Shown: in pieces, positions 7,330 to 16,312 of the stretch
Layout: every line of letters starts with the position of its first letter
Numbering within the stretch: position 1 is the first letter of the stretch
Source: Myxococcus xanthus
GTDB taxonomy: Bacteria > Myxococcota > Myxococcia > Myxococcales > Myxococcaceae
DNA length: 64,000 bases
Reading direction: 5' to 3'
Assembly: GCF_900106535.1 (NCBI RefSeq)
Contig: NZ_FNOH01000015.1
Coordinates: 158,586-222,585 of the forward strand
The notes under the pieces: model-generated
What the model saw: the letters and a program-made list of their open reading frames with translations, nothing else
The model's database searches: none
What the model was told of the DNA's origin: nothing
Made by a program: the position numbers and the translations under genes

Positions 7330-9750
7330 ATGACCTTCTTCGATTCGCTCGCCGCGGATGTTCGCTTCGCGCTCCGCACCTTCCGCCGCTCACCCGGCTT
7401 CGTCGCCGCCGCCGTGATGTGCCTGGCGCTGGGTATTGGCGCCAACGCCGTCATCTTCAGCGTGGTTCACGGGGTCCTCCTCCGGCCGCTGCCGTACGCG
7501 GAACCCGAGCGGCTGGTTAGTCTCGTCGAGGTGCGCCCCCAGGGCTATGGCGGCCCGGTGTCCTGGCCCACGTTCTGGGCCTGGCGCCAACACAGCCCGG
7601 CCTTCGAACAGATGGCGGCATTCACAGGCGGCGGCGTCACCCTCCAGGCCCAGGATGCGCCTGAACGCCTCCAGGCTCTTCGCGGGACGGCTGACTTCTT
7701 CACGGTTCATGGCGTGCCGCCCTTGCTGGGCCGGACTTTCGCGCTCGACGAGGACCTGCCCGGCCAGGCCCCGGTCGCGGTCCTCAGCGAGCGCCTCTGG
7801 CGCGCCCGTTTTGGCGCCGACCCAGCCGTCCTCGGCCGTTCCGTGAGCCTGGATGGCCTGGCCCACACCGTCATTGGCGTGATGCCCGCGTCTTTCGATG
7901 CGTCCACCGACGTGTGGCTGCCCCTGGTGGCTCCGCCGGACGCCGCCGCTCGGACCCGGTCCACGGTGCTGACCCTCCGGGCCCGGCTGGCGCCAGGCGT
8001 TTCGCTGGCCTCCGCCGAGGCCCAGTTGAAGCAAGTCGCCGCGAACTCCGCGGCGGCCCAGGCGGAATCCCACCGGGACCGGAGCGCCCGGGTCATTCCG
8101 CTCGATGAAAGCCAGACGCAGTCCTGGCGGGCGCCGCTCCAGGTCCTGCTGGGCGCCGTCGCCCTGGTGCTCCTCATCGCGTGTACGAACGTCGCGAATC
8201 TGCTGCTGGCCCGCGCGGGCACCCGGCGGCGCGAGCTGGCCGTTCGTCTGGCCCTGGGCGCCAGCCGGGCCCGGGTCGTCCAGCAGCTCCTGGTCGAAAG
8301 CCTCCTGCTGGCGTTCCTGGGCGGCGTGCTGGCGGCCTTGCTGGCGCGTTGGGGCCTGGACGCGCTGCTCGCCCTGGCGCCGGAGAGCCTGCCCCGGCGC
8401 CAGGACATCGTGTTGGACGGAACGGCCTTCCTGTTCCTCCTCGCAATCACCAGCGTCAGCGGCCTGGCCTTCGGGCTGCTTCCGGCCCTCCAGGTCTCCC
8501 GGCTGGACGTCCGTGGTGGGCTCGCCGCCGCGGGCGATGGCAGCACGGTGCCGGGTTTCGGCCGTCGCCTGGGGGCCTCGCTGGTGGTTGTGGAGATCGC
8601 CCTATCGCTGGTGCTGCTCGTCGGCGCGGGCCTGCTCGGACGCGGCTTTCTGCACCTGCTGGGGACTTCCACCGGACTTGCCCCTGGCCAGGTCCTCACG
8701 CTGCACCTGTCCATCCCAGACGACCGGTTCTTCAAGGATGGCGCCCTGGACGCGGAGCTGCCGGGACGGCTCTTGGAGCCGGTGCTGGAGGCGGTTCGCG
8801 CGCTCCCGGGCGTCACCGCGGCGGGCATGACGTCCGTGCTCCCCATCCAACGGGCCTGGAACAACGCTCGGTATCAGCTCGAAGGAGCGCCTCTGCCAGA
8901 GCCCGGCGACGAACCTCGCGCCGAGCGCCGCGCCTCCAGTCCGGGCTACTTCGCCGCCATGGGCATCCCCCTTCGCCAGGGGCGCGATTTCACGTCCCTG
9001 GACGCCGCGCCGGACCAGCCCGGCGTCGTCATCGTCAATGAAACCCTGGCCCGCCGGCACTTTCCGGCAGGAGGTGCCCTGGGCCACCAGCTGCGCATCG
9101 GGGCGACGCCGTACACCATCGTCGGCGTCGTGGGCGATGTCCGCCAGGCGGGACTGGAGCGCGAACCGCTCGCCGAGTTCCACGTCCCCCATGGCAGGCC
9201 CTGGGGCGATGACGGGCTCGTCCTGGTCACGCGCACCTCGGTGCAGCCGGAGACGCTGCTGCCGGCCATCCAGGAGGCCATCCGCCGCGTGGATGGCACC
9301 GTGCCCGTCTACCGGGCGCTCACCCTGGAACAGGTCATCTCGCAATCCCTGGCGATGCGCAGACTCGTCCTGGGGCTGCTCGGCGGTTTTGCGGTCCTCG
9401 CCGTCCTGCTCGCCGCCTACGGCCTCTACGGGGTCATCTCGCTCCGGGTCGTCCAGCGCACGCGGGAGCTGGGCGTCCGGATGGCGCTCGGTGCCCGGCC
9501 CGCGGACGTGCTCCGGCTCGTCCTGGGCCAGGGCGCGGGCATGACAGCCGTGGGCCTCGGGGTGGGACTTGGGGCCGCGTGGGCCCTGTCCCAGGTACTC
9601 GCAAGCCAGCTTCACGGCGTCAGCGCGCGGGATCCGTGGACGTTCGGGGCCGTGGCGGCGCTGCTGGCGGCCGTGGCGTTGCTCGCCTGTTGGATTCCGG
9701 CCCGGCGGGCGATACGGATGGACCCGCTTCAGGCGCTCCGGAAGGAATGA
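7330..9750 (+). CDS. ABC transporter permease, duplicated MacB/FtsX type (ADOP-like)
   Basis: An 806-residue permease. It starts with the N-terminal helix and MacB-like periplasmic core (LRTFRRSPGFVAAAV, ALGIGANAVIFSVVHGVLLR). FtsX-type membrane segments follow at about residues 270-420, with VALVLLIACTNVANLLLAR and then ELAVRLALGASR. A second periplasmic core and a second FtsX domain (about 680-800) end with RELGVRMALGARPADV and RRAIRMDPLQALR. This duplicated layout is that of the orphan permeases first noted in Acidobacteria, which usually lack an adjacent ATPase. No ATPase gene is present here either. Substrates are not known; MacB relatives act in macrolide, lipoprotein or peptide export. 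ATG at 7330 is chosen because it begins the conserved N-terminus. Confidence 0.85.
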   Translation: MTFFDSLAADVRFALRTFRRSPGFVAAAVMCLALGIGANAVIFSVVHGVLLRPLPYAEPERLVSLVEVRPQGYGGPVSWPTFWAWRQHSPAFEQMAAFTGGGVTLQAQDAPERLQALRGTADFFTVHGVPPLLGRTFALDEDLPGQAPVAVLSERLWRARFGADPAVLGRSVSLDGLAHTVIGVMPASFDASTDVWLPLVAPPDAAARTRSTVLTLRARLAPGVSLASAEAQLKQVAANSAAAQAESHRDRSARVIPLDESQTQSWRAPLQVLLGAVALVLLIACTNVANLLLARAGTRRRELAVRLALGASRARVVQQLLVESLLLAFLGGVLAALLARWGLDALLALAPESLPRRQDIVLDGTAFLFLLAITSVSGLAFGLLPALQVSRLDVRGGLAAAGDGSTVPGFGRRLGASLVVVEIALSLVLLVGAGLLGRGFLHLLGTSTGLAPGQVLTLHLSIPDDRFFKDGALDAELPGRLLEPVLEAVRALPGVTAAGMTSVLPIQRAWNNARYQLEGAPLPEPGDEPRAERRASSPGYFAAMGIPLRQGRDFTSLDAAPDQPGVVIVNETLARRHFPAGGALGHQLRIGATPYTIVGVVGDVRQAGLEREPLAEFHVPHGRPWGDDGLVLVTRTSVQPETLLPAIQEAIRRVDGTVPVYRALTLEQVISQSLAMRRLVLGLLGGFAVLAVLLAAYGLYGVISLRVVQRTRELGVRMALGARPADVLRLVLGQGAGMTAVGLGVGLGAAWALSQVLASQLHGVSARDPWTFGAVAALLAAVALLACWIPARRAIRMDPLQALRKE

Positions 9751-9965
9751 CGTCGGGACTTCCGCGTCCCATGCGCGGGATGCGGAATCCCAGTCATGGA
9801 ACGCCGCCGGATGACACGTCGCGTTGACGGGAAATCCAGACGCGAATGCGACTTTTTCCTCCGCGTCACGTTGTTCCTCATTGGGCCTGGTTCAAGGCCG
9901 GTTTCTCCTCGGAATCCAACCTCTGGCGGCGGGAATCAGAAGCCTGCTCGCATGTTGGGTTCCCC

Positions 9966-9986
9966 GGGAAATCTTCCCTGTTTTTT
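9966..9986 (+). terminator. Weak hairpin with T-run after ABC permease
   Basis: GGGAA-atc-TTCCC followed by TG and six T residues. The stem is only 5 bp, so this is a tentative terminator. The rest of the 304-bp gap between the permease and the S46 peptidase (9751-10054) shows a TGGCT/AGCCA inverted repeat at 9989-10004 and nothing else recognisable. Confidence 0.3.
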
Positions 9987-10054
9987 ACTGGCTTGACCCA
10001 GCCATGAGCTTCCCGCAGAACCGCGACACTCATGGCCCTGGAAAGGACCGTTTC

Positions 10055-12148
10055 ATGAAGCGTTTGTTCGTGATTGCCACCCTCCTCGGCGCGGCTCCCG
10101 CGATGGCCGACGAGGGCATGTGGACCTACAACAACTTTCCCTCCGCGAAGGTGAAGGAGAAGTACGGCTTCGAGCCTTCCCAGCAGTGGCTGGACAACGT
10201 GCGCCTGTCCTCGGCGCGTCTGGCGGGTGGATGCTCGGCCAGCTTCGTGTCCGCCAACGGCCTGGTGATGACGAATCACCACTGCGCGCGCGGCTGCATC
10301 GACCAGCTCTCCACGGCGAAGAAGGACTACATCGCCAACGGTTTCTACGCGAAGGCGCAGGGCGAGGAGACCCAGTGTCCGGCGATGGAGATCAACCAGC
10401 TGGTCAAGATCACCGACGTCACGGAGACGCTGAACAAGGCCACCCAGGGCCTGACCGGTAAGAAGTACGCTGACACGCTGAAGGCGAAGATGTCCGAGCT
10501 GGAGCAGGCCTGCTCCGCCGGCAACGCCAAGGCGCGCTGTGACGTGGTCACCCTGTACCAGGGCGGCCAGTACAACCTCTACGAGTACAAGCGCTTCCAG
10601 GACGTCCGCCTGGTGATGGCGCCCGAGCACGCCATCGCGTTCTTCGGCGGCGACCCGGACAACTTCGAGTTCCCCCGCTACGACCTCGACGTGACGTTCC
10701 TGCGCGTCTACGAGGACGGCAAGCCGGCGACGACGAACAATTTCTTCAAGTGGTCCGACAAGGGCGCTCAGGAAGGCGAGCTGACCTTCATCTCCGGCCA
10801 CCCGGGCCGCACCTCGCGTGGCCTCACCATCGCGGAGCTGGAGTTCCAGCGTGACGTGGTGCTGCCCAAGACGCTGATGACGCTCTCCGAGATGCGCGGC
10901 ATGCTGACGGAGTTCGGCCGCCGTGGCGCCGAGCAGCGCCGCATCTCCACCAACCTGCTGTTCGGCGTGGAGAACTCGGTGAAGGCGCTCAAGGGCCGTC
11001 ACGAGGCCCTGCTGGACAAGACGTTCTTCGCGCAGAAGGTCGCCGCGGAGCAGGATCTGCGCAAGAAGGTCGAAGCCAACCCGGAGATGAAGAAGAAGTA
11101 CGCCGCGGCGTGGGATGAGATCGCCAAGGCCCAGGCGCAGCTGCGCAACATCCGTCAGGACCTGACGTTCATGGAGAACGGCGGCGGCCTGTCCTCCACG
11201 CTCTTCCAGGTGGCCCGCACGCTGGTGCGCGGCGCCGAGGAGTTCCCGAAGGCGAACGGCGAGCGTCTGCGTGAGTTCAACCAGGCCAACGTCCCGGCGC
11301 TGGAGGCCCAGCTGTTCAGCCCGGCGCCTGTCTACCCGGAGCTGGAGATTGCCCGCCTGACGTTCAGCCTCACCAAGATGCGCGAGGAGCTGGGCTCCGA
11401 CCACCCCTTCGTGAAGAAGGTGCTGGGCAAGGAGTCCCCGGAGAAGCTGGCCGCCCGGTTGGTGAAGGGCACCAAGCTGCGCGACGTGAAGGCCCGCCAG
11501 GCGCTCTACAAGGGCGGCAAGGCGGCCATCGCGGCCTCCAAGGACCCGATGATCCAGCTGGCCGTCGCGCTGGACCCGGACATGCGCGCCGTCCGCAAGT
11601 CGTACGAGGAGAACGTGGAGTCCGTCATCCGCAAGAACAGCGAGCTGGTGGCCAAGTCCAAGTTCGAAATCTACGGCACCAACCAGTACCCGGACGCGAC
11701 GTTCAGCCTGCGCCTGTCCTACGGCGCGGTGAAGGGCTACTCGGAGAACGGCAAGCAGGTCAGCCCCATCACCCAGATGGCGGGCACCTTCGAGCACGCC
11801 ACGGGTGAGGAGCCCTTCGCGCTGCCGAAGTCCTGGCTGAAGAACGAGAAGGCGCTGGACGGCACCACGCCGATGAACTTCGTCTCCACCAACGACATCA
11901 TCGGTGGCAACTCCGGCTCGCCGGTCATCAACAAGGACGCGGAGATCGTCGGCATCGTGTTCGACGGCAACATCCAGTCCCTGGGCGGCGAGTACGGCTT
12001 CGACGAGAGCGTCAACCGCTCGGTCAGCGTCCACAGCCAGGCCATCATCGAGTCGCTGACGAAGATCTACGGCGCCACGCGGCTGCTCGAGGAGCTGCGT
12101 CCCGGCAGCACCAAGGTCCCGCCCGTGAAGGCCAGCCCGGCGAAGTAA
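10055..12148 (+). CDS. S46 family dipeptidyl-peptidase, secreted
   Basis: A 697-residue serine exopeptidase of family S46 (DPP7/DPP11 type), which releases dipeptides from the N-termini of oligopeptides. A signal peptide is visible (KRLFVIATLLGAAPAMA, cleavage around residue 19). Catalytic triad regions are VMTNHHC (about 72-78), the aspartate segment FEFPRYDLDVTF (about 205) and GGNSGSP with the nucleophile Ser620. The residue 18 after the nucleophile is Gly (FDGN). In characterised enzymes Gly at this place goes with DPP7-like preference for hydrophobic residues, whereas Arg gives DPP11-like preference for Asp/Glu. Length is normal for the family. ATG at 10055 is chosen because the signal peptide begins there. 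It probably serves digestion of prey or environmental peptides. Confidence 0.9.
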   Translation: MKRLFVIATLLGAAPAMADEGMWTYNNFPSAKVKEKYGFEPSQQWLDNVRLSSARLAGGCSASFVSANGLVMTNHHCARGCIDQLSTAKKDYIANGFYAKAQGEETQCPAMEINQLVKITDVTETLNKATQGLTGKKYADTLKAKMSELEQACSAGNAKARCDVVTLYQGGQYNLYEYKRFQDVRLVMAPEHAIAFFGGDPDNFEFPRYDLDVTFLRVYEDGKPATTNNFFKWSDKGAQEGELTFISGHPGRTSRGLTIAELEFQRDVVLPKTLMTLSEMRGMLTEFGRRGAEQRRISTNLLFGVENSVKALKGRHEALLDKTFFAQKVAAEQDLRKKVEANPEMKKKYAAAWDEIAKAQAQLRNIRQDLTFMENGGGLSSTLFQVARTLVRGAEEFPKANGERLREFNQANVPALEAQLFSPAPVYPELEIARLTFSLTKMREELGSDHPFVKKVLGKESPEKLAARLVKGTKLRDVKARQALYKGGKAAIAASKDPMIQLAVALDPDMRAVRKSYEENVESVIRKNSELVAKSKFEIYGTNQYPDATFSLRLSYGAVKGYSENGKQVSPITQMAGTFEHATGEEPFALPKSWLKNEKALDGTTPMNFVSTNDIIGGNSGSPVINKDAEIVGIVFDGNIQSLGGEYGFDESVNRSVSVHSQAIIESLTKIYGATRLLEELRPGSTKVPPVKASPAK

Positions 12149-12204
12149 TGCCTTCGGGCGAAGATGGGGGCCCCGGCGCGGTCGGCCAGGGCCCCTGAAA
12201 CACG

Positions 12205-12242
12205 AAGAGGCTGCCCGGCACATGTCCCGGGCAGCCTCTTTC
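12205..12242. terminator. Bidirectional terminator between S46 peptidase and guaA
   Basis: A strong 14-bp stem AAGAGGCTGCCCGG (12205-12218) pairs with CCGGGCAGCCTCTT (12227-12240) around an 8-nt loop, followed by TT. It lies between two convergent genes and can serve both. Confidence 0.8.
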
Positions 12243-12270
12243 GCGTCAGGGCGTCAAACGCCCTACCGCC

Positions 12271-13824
<1,554 letters not shown>

Positions 13825-13925
13825 CTGGGAGTCTCCAAGAGGGGCGTCGTTGACGGCTGGGGGCCCTTATCGCTACAAACTTCCGGAATACAACGCCCAA
13901 GTACCTTCAATTGTTCGAGGCCTGG

Positions 13926-14558
13926 ATGCTCCGCCGCCTGTCCGCCCCTACCGCTGCTGCGACCCTACTCCTGCTGTCCGCCTCCGGATGCGTGAAGGAG
14001 ATCTCCTCGGATGAGCGGCTGGACCGCGAAACCCAGAATCTCTCCGCGAAGGAGATGCCGGGTGCGGCCGAGCTGGAGAAGCTCACCTGTGAGGACTCCA
14101 CCGAGGCGCTCATCAAGGCACGCAATGTGAACCGGCCGGAGACGGACCGGCTGGTGGACTACATCGAGCTGTACTCCTCCCTCCGCAAGCGGACCGCCAC
14201 GTTCGAGGATGCGATGAACCGCAACCCGGACCTGAGCTACCGCGAGGGCACCCAGCACCTGGTCAACGCCAAGGACAACTGCATCCAGCAGACGGCCGAC
14301 GTCCGGGTGGAGTTCGAGACCTACATGCGGGAGCTGGTGGGCGTGCCCACCGTCCAGGAAATCAAGGGCGGCAACACCGTCACCATCGCCCGGCTCGACT
14401 TCAACACCCTGCGCCAGGCCATCGAGACGCTGGAGCCGGACGACAAGGACACGCTGCTCAACCAGGTGAACGCCGCGGAGAAGCGCGTGGCCCCGTCGAC
14501 CCCCGCGGGCGATGAGTCCGCCCCCGCGTCGGGTGGTGGCCGCAAGCGCGGCCGGTAA
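13926..14558 (+). CDS. Predicted lipoprotein of unknown function
   Basis: A 210-residue protein, MLRRLSAPTAAATLLLLSASGC, with lipobox SASGC (Cys about 22). The mature part is charged and mostly helical, has two further cysteines (LTCEDS and KDNCIQQ) that could form a disulphide, and ends in a Gly/Lys/Arg tail (GGGRKRGR). No family is recognised. It lies between guaA and guaB, which are both on the other strand, and is followed by a clear terminator, so it is probably monocistronic. ATG at 13926 is preferred over the upstream TTG at 13911 because it gives a normal signal peptide. Confidence 0.75.
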   Translation: MLRRLSAPTAAATLLLLSASGCVKEISSDERLDRETQNLSAKEMPGAAELEKLTCEDSTEALIKARNVNRPETDRLVDYIELYSSLRKRTATFEDAMNRNPDLSYREGTQHLVNAKDNCIQQTADVRVEFETYMRELVGVPTVQEIKGGNTVTIARLDFNTLRQAIETLEPDDKDTLLNQVNAAEKRVAPSTPAGDESAPASGGGRKRGR

Positions 14559-14591
14559 GTACGCGCTCCGGCCGTTTCTGGCTGGACACCC

Positions 14592-14622
14592 AGGGCCCCG
14601 CCGAGAGGCGCGGGCCCTTTTT
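14592..14622 (+). terminator. Intrinsic terminator after lipoprotein gene
   Basis: AGGGCCCCGCC and GGCGCGGGCCCT form a GC-rich stem with one bulged base and a short GAGA-type loop, directly followed by TTTTT. It points with the upstream lipoprotein gene; guaB converges from the other side. Confidence 0.8.
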
Positions 14623-14680
14623 CATGGCATCAGGACGCGGAGCGGGAGGACGGGCCACCGCGCTCCTGGCGCCCTCCGGA

Positions 14681-16138
14681 CTACCCGACGCGGTAGTTCG
14701 GTGCTTCCTCGGTGATGATGACGTCGTGCACGTGGCTCTCCTTGAGCCCGGCCGAGGTGATGCGGACGAAGGTGGCCTGGGTGCGCAGCTCGTCGATGGT
14801 GCGGCAGCCCACGTAGCCCATGCCGCTGCGGATGCCGCCCAGCATCTGGTGGACGTTCATCGCCAGGGTGCCCTTGTACGGCACGCGGCCCTCGATGCCC
14901 TCGGGCACCAGCTTCACGGCCTCCACGTCCGCCTGGAAGTAGCGGTCCTTGGCGCCCTGCTTCATGGCGCCCAGGCTGCCCATGCCGCGGTAGCTCTTGT
15001 AGCTGCGGCCCTGGTACAGGATGACGTCGCCCGGGGACTCCTCGGTGCCTGCGAAGAGCGAGCCGACCATCACCGTGTTGGCGCCCGCGGCCAGCGCCTT
15101 GACGATGTCGCCCGAGTACTTGATGCCGCCGTCGGAGATGATGGGCACGTCGTGCTTCTGGGCCTCGCGGACGCAGTCATCCACGGCCGTCACCTGGGGC
15201 ACGCCCACGCCGGCCACCACGCGGGTGGTGCAGATGGAGCCGGGGCCGATGCCCACCTTCACCGCGTCCACGCCGGCCTGGATGAGCGCGCGGGTGGCCT
15301 CGGCGGTGGCGACGTTGCCGGCGATGAGCTCGAAGCCCTGGAAGTTCTTCCGGGTGTCGCGCACGCCATCCAGCACCGCGGTGGAGTGACCGTGCGCGGT
15401 GTCCACGACGATGACGTCCACGCCGGCCTTGATGAGCGCCTCCACGCGGGCCTCGCGGTCCGCGGACACACCCACGGCGGCGGCGCACAGCAGGCGGCCC
15501 ATGCCGTCCTTGGCCGCGTTGGGGTGCGTGCGGCGCTTCTCGATGTCCTTGATGGTGATGAGGCCCTTGAGCTCGAAGGCGTCATTGACGACGAGGAGCT
15601 TCTCGATGCGGTGCTCGTGCAGCAGCTTCTGCGCATCTTCCTGCGTGATGCCTTCGCGGCCGGTGACGAGCTTGCGCGTCATCATCGACTCCACCGTCTG
15701 GGTGAAGTTGGTCTCGAAGCGCACGTCGCGGCTGGTGACGATGCCCACCAGTCGCTGGCCCTTCACCACCGGGATGCCGGACACGCCGTGAAGGCGCATC
15801 AGCTCCAGCGCGCGGCCCAGCGGGGCCTCCGGTTCGATGGTGACGGGGTCCACCACCATGCCGCTTTCGAACTTCTTGACCTTGAGGACCTCGAGCGCCT
15901 GCTGCTCGGGCGTCATGTTCTTGTGGATGACACCAATGCCGCCCTCCTGGGCCATGGCGATGGCGGTCCGGGACTCCGTGACGGTGTCCATGGCCGCCGA
16001 CAGGAGGGGGATGTTGAGACGGAGATTGCGAGTGAGCCGGGTCGTCAGGTCGACGTCCTTGGGGACGACCGAGCTCTCGCCCGGGACCAGCAGGACGTCG
16101 TCGAAAGTGAGGGCGAGCCGGATATCGGGGTTGAGCAT
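14681..16138 (-). CDS. guaB: Inosine-5'-monophosphate dehydrogenase
   Basis: A 485-residue enzyme that oxidises IMP to XMP, the first step of the GMP branch. It starts MLNPDIRLALTFDDVLLVPG and continues with SAAMDTVTE, the usual N-terminus. A two-CBS Bateman insert lies at about residues 95-205 (VVDPVTIEPEAPLGRAL, VTSRDVRFE). The catalytic loop GPGSICTTR carries the active-site Cys, and the flap region YRGMGSLGAM is present. The ATG at 16138 is the family start; the frame remains open for about 165 codons upstream but that part has no homology-like character. The gene product feeds XMP to GuaA, encoded about 0.9 kb downstream. Confidence 0.97.
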   Translation of the reverse strand: MLNPDIRLALTFDDVLLVPGESSVVPKDVDLTTRLTRNLRLNIPLLSAAMDTVTESRTAIAMAQEGGIGVIHKNMTPEQQALEVLKVKKFESGMVVDPVTIEPEAPLGRALELMRLHGVSGIPVVKGQRLVGIVTSRDVRFETNFTQTVESMMTRKLVTGREGITQEDAQKLLHEHRIEKLLVVNDAFELKGLITIKDIEKRRTHPNAAKDGMGRLLCAAAVGVSADREARVEALIKAGVDVIVVDTAHGHSTAVLDGVRDTRKNFQGFELIAGNVATAEATRALIQAGVDAVKVGIGPGSICTTRVVAGVGVPQVTAVDDCVREAQKHDVPIISDGGIKYSGDIVKALAAGANTVMVGSLFAGTEESPGDVILYQGRSYKSYRGMGSLGAMKQGAKDRYFQADVEAVKLVPEGIEGRVPYKGTLAMNVHQMLGGIRSGMGYVGCRTIDELRTQATFVRITSAGLKESHVHDVIITEEAPNYRVG

Positions 16139-16158
16139 GAGCGGCGCTCCCGTGGGCA

Positions 16159-16175
16159 GGTGCCCGCGGGGCACC
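16159..16175 (-). promoter_or_regulatory. Hairpin in the guaB leader
   Basis: A perfect inverted repeat GGTGCCC-gcg-GGGCACC lies about 21 nt upstream of the guaB start, in the 174-bp region shared with the divergent Hsp70-like gene. A possible guaB promoter (TTGCGC, 17 bp, TATGGA) ends at 16194 on the same strand. The hairpin would be transcribed in the mRNA leader and could affect guaB translation. Confidence 0.3.
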
Positions 16176-16312
16176 ACAGCCCGCGGGTGCGGTTCCATAC
16201 GAGGTACGCTGCCCCGGCGCAACGGAGAAGGGCGCTGATTTTGACGCCCGTTCCCTCGGAGTTCGGGCGATAATCGCAACCCAGTATCCCCTCGCGTCTC
16301 AGGAACCGGGCA

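Noticed and set aside
9878..12223. 781-codon open frame antisense to the S46 peptidase
   Set aside because: Shadow of the strong codon bias of the peptidase gene; no domain features.
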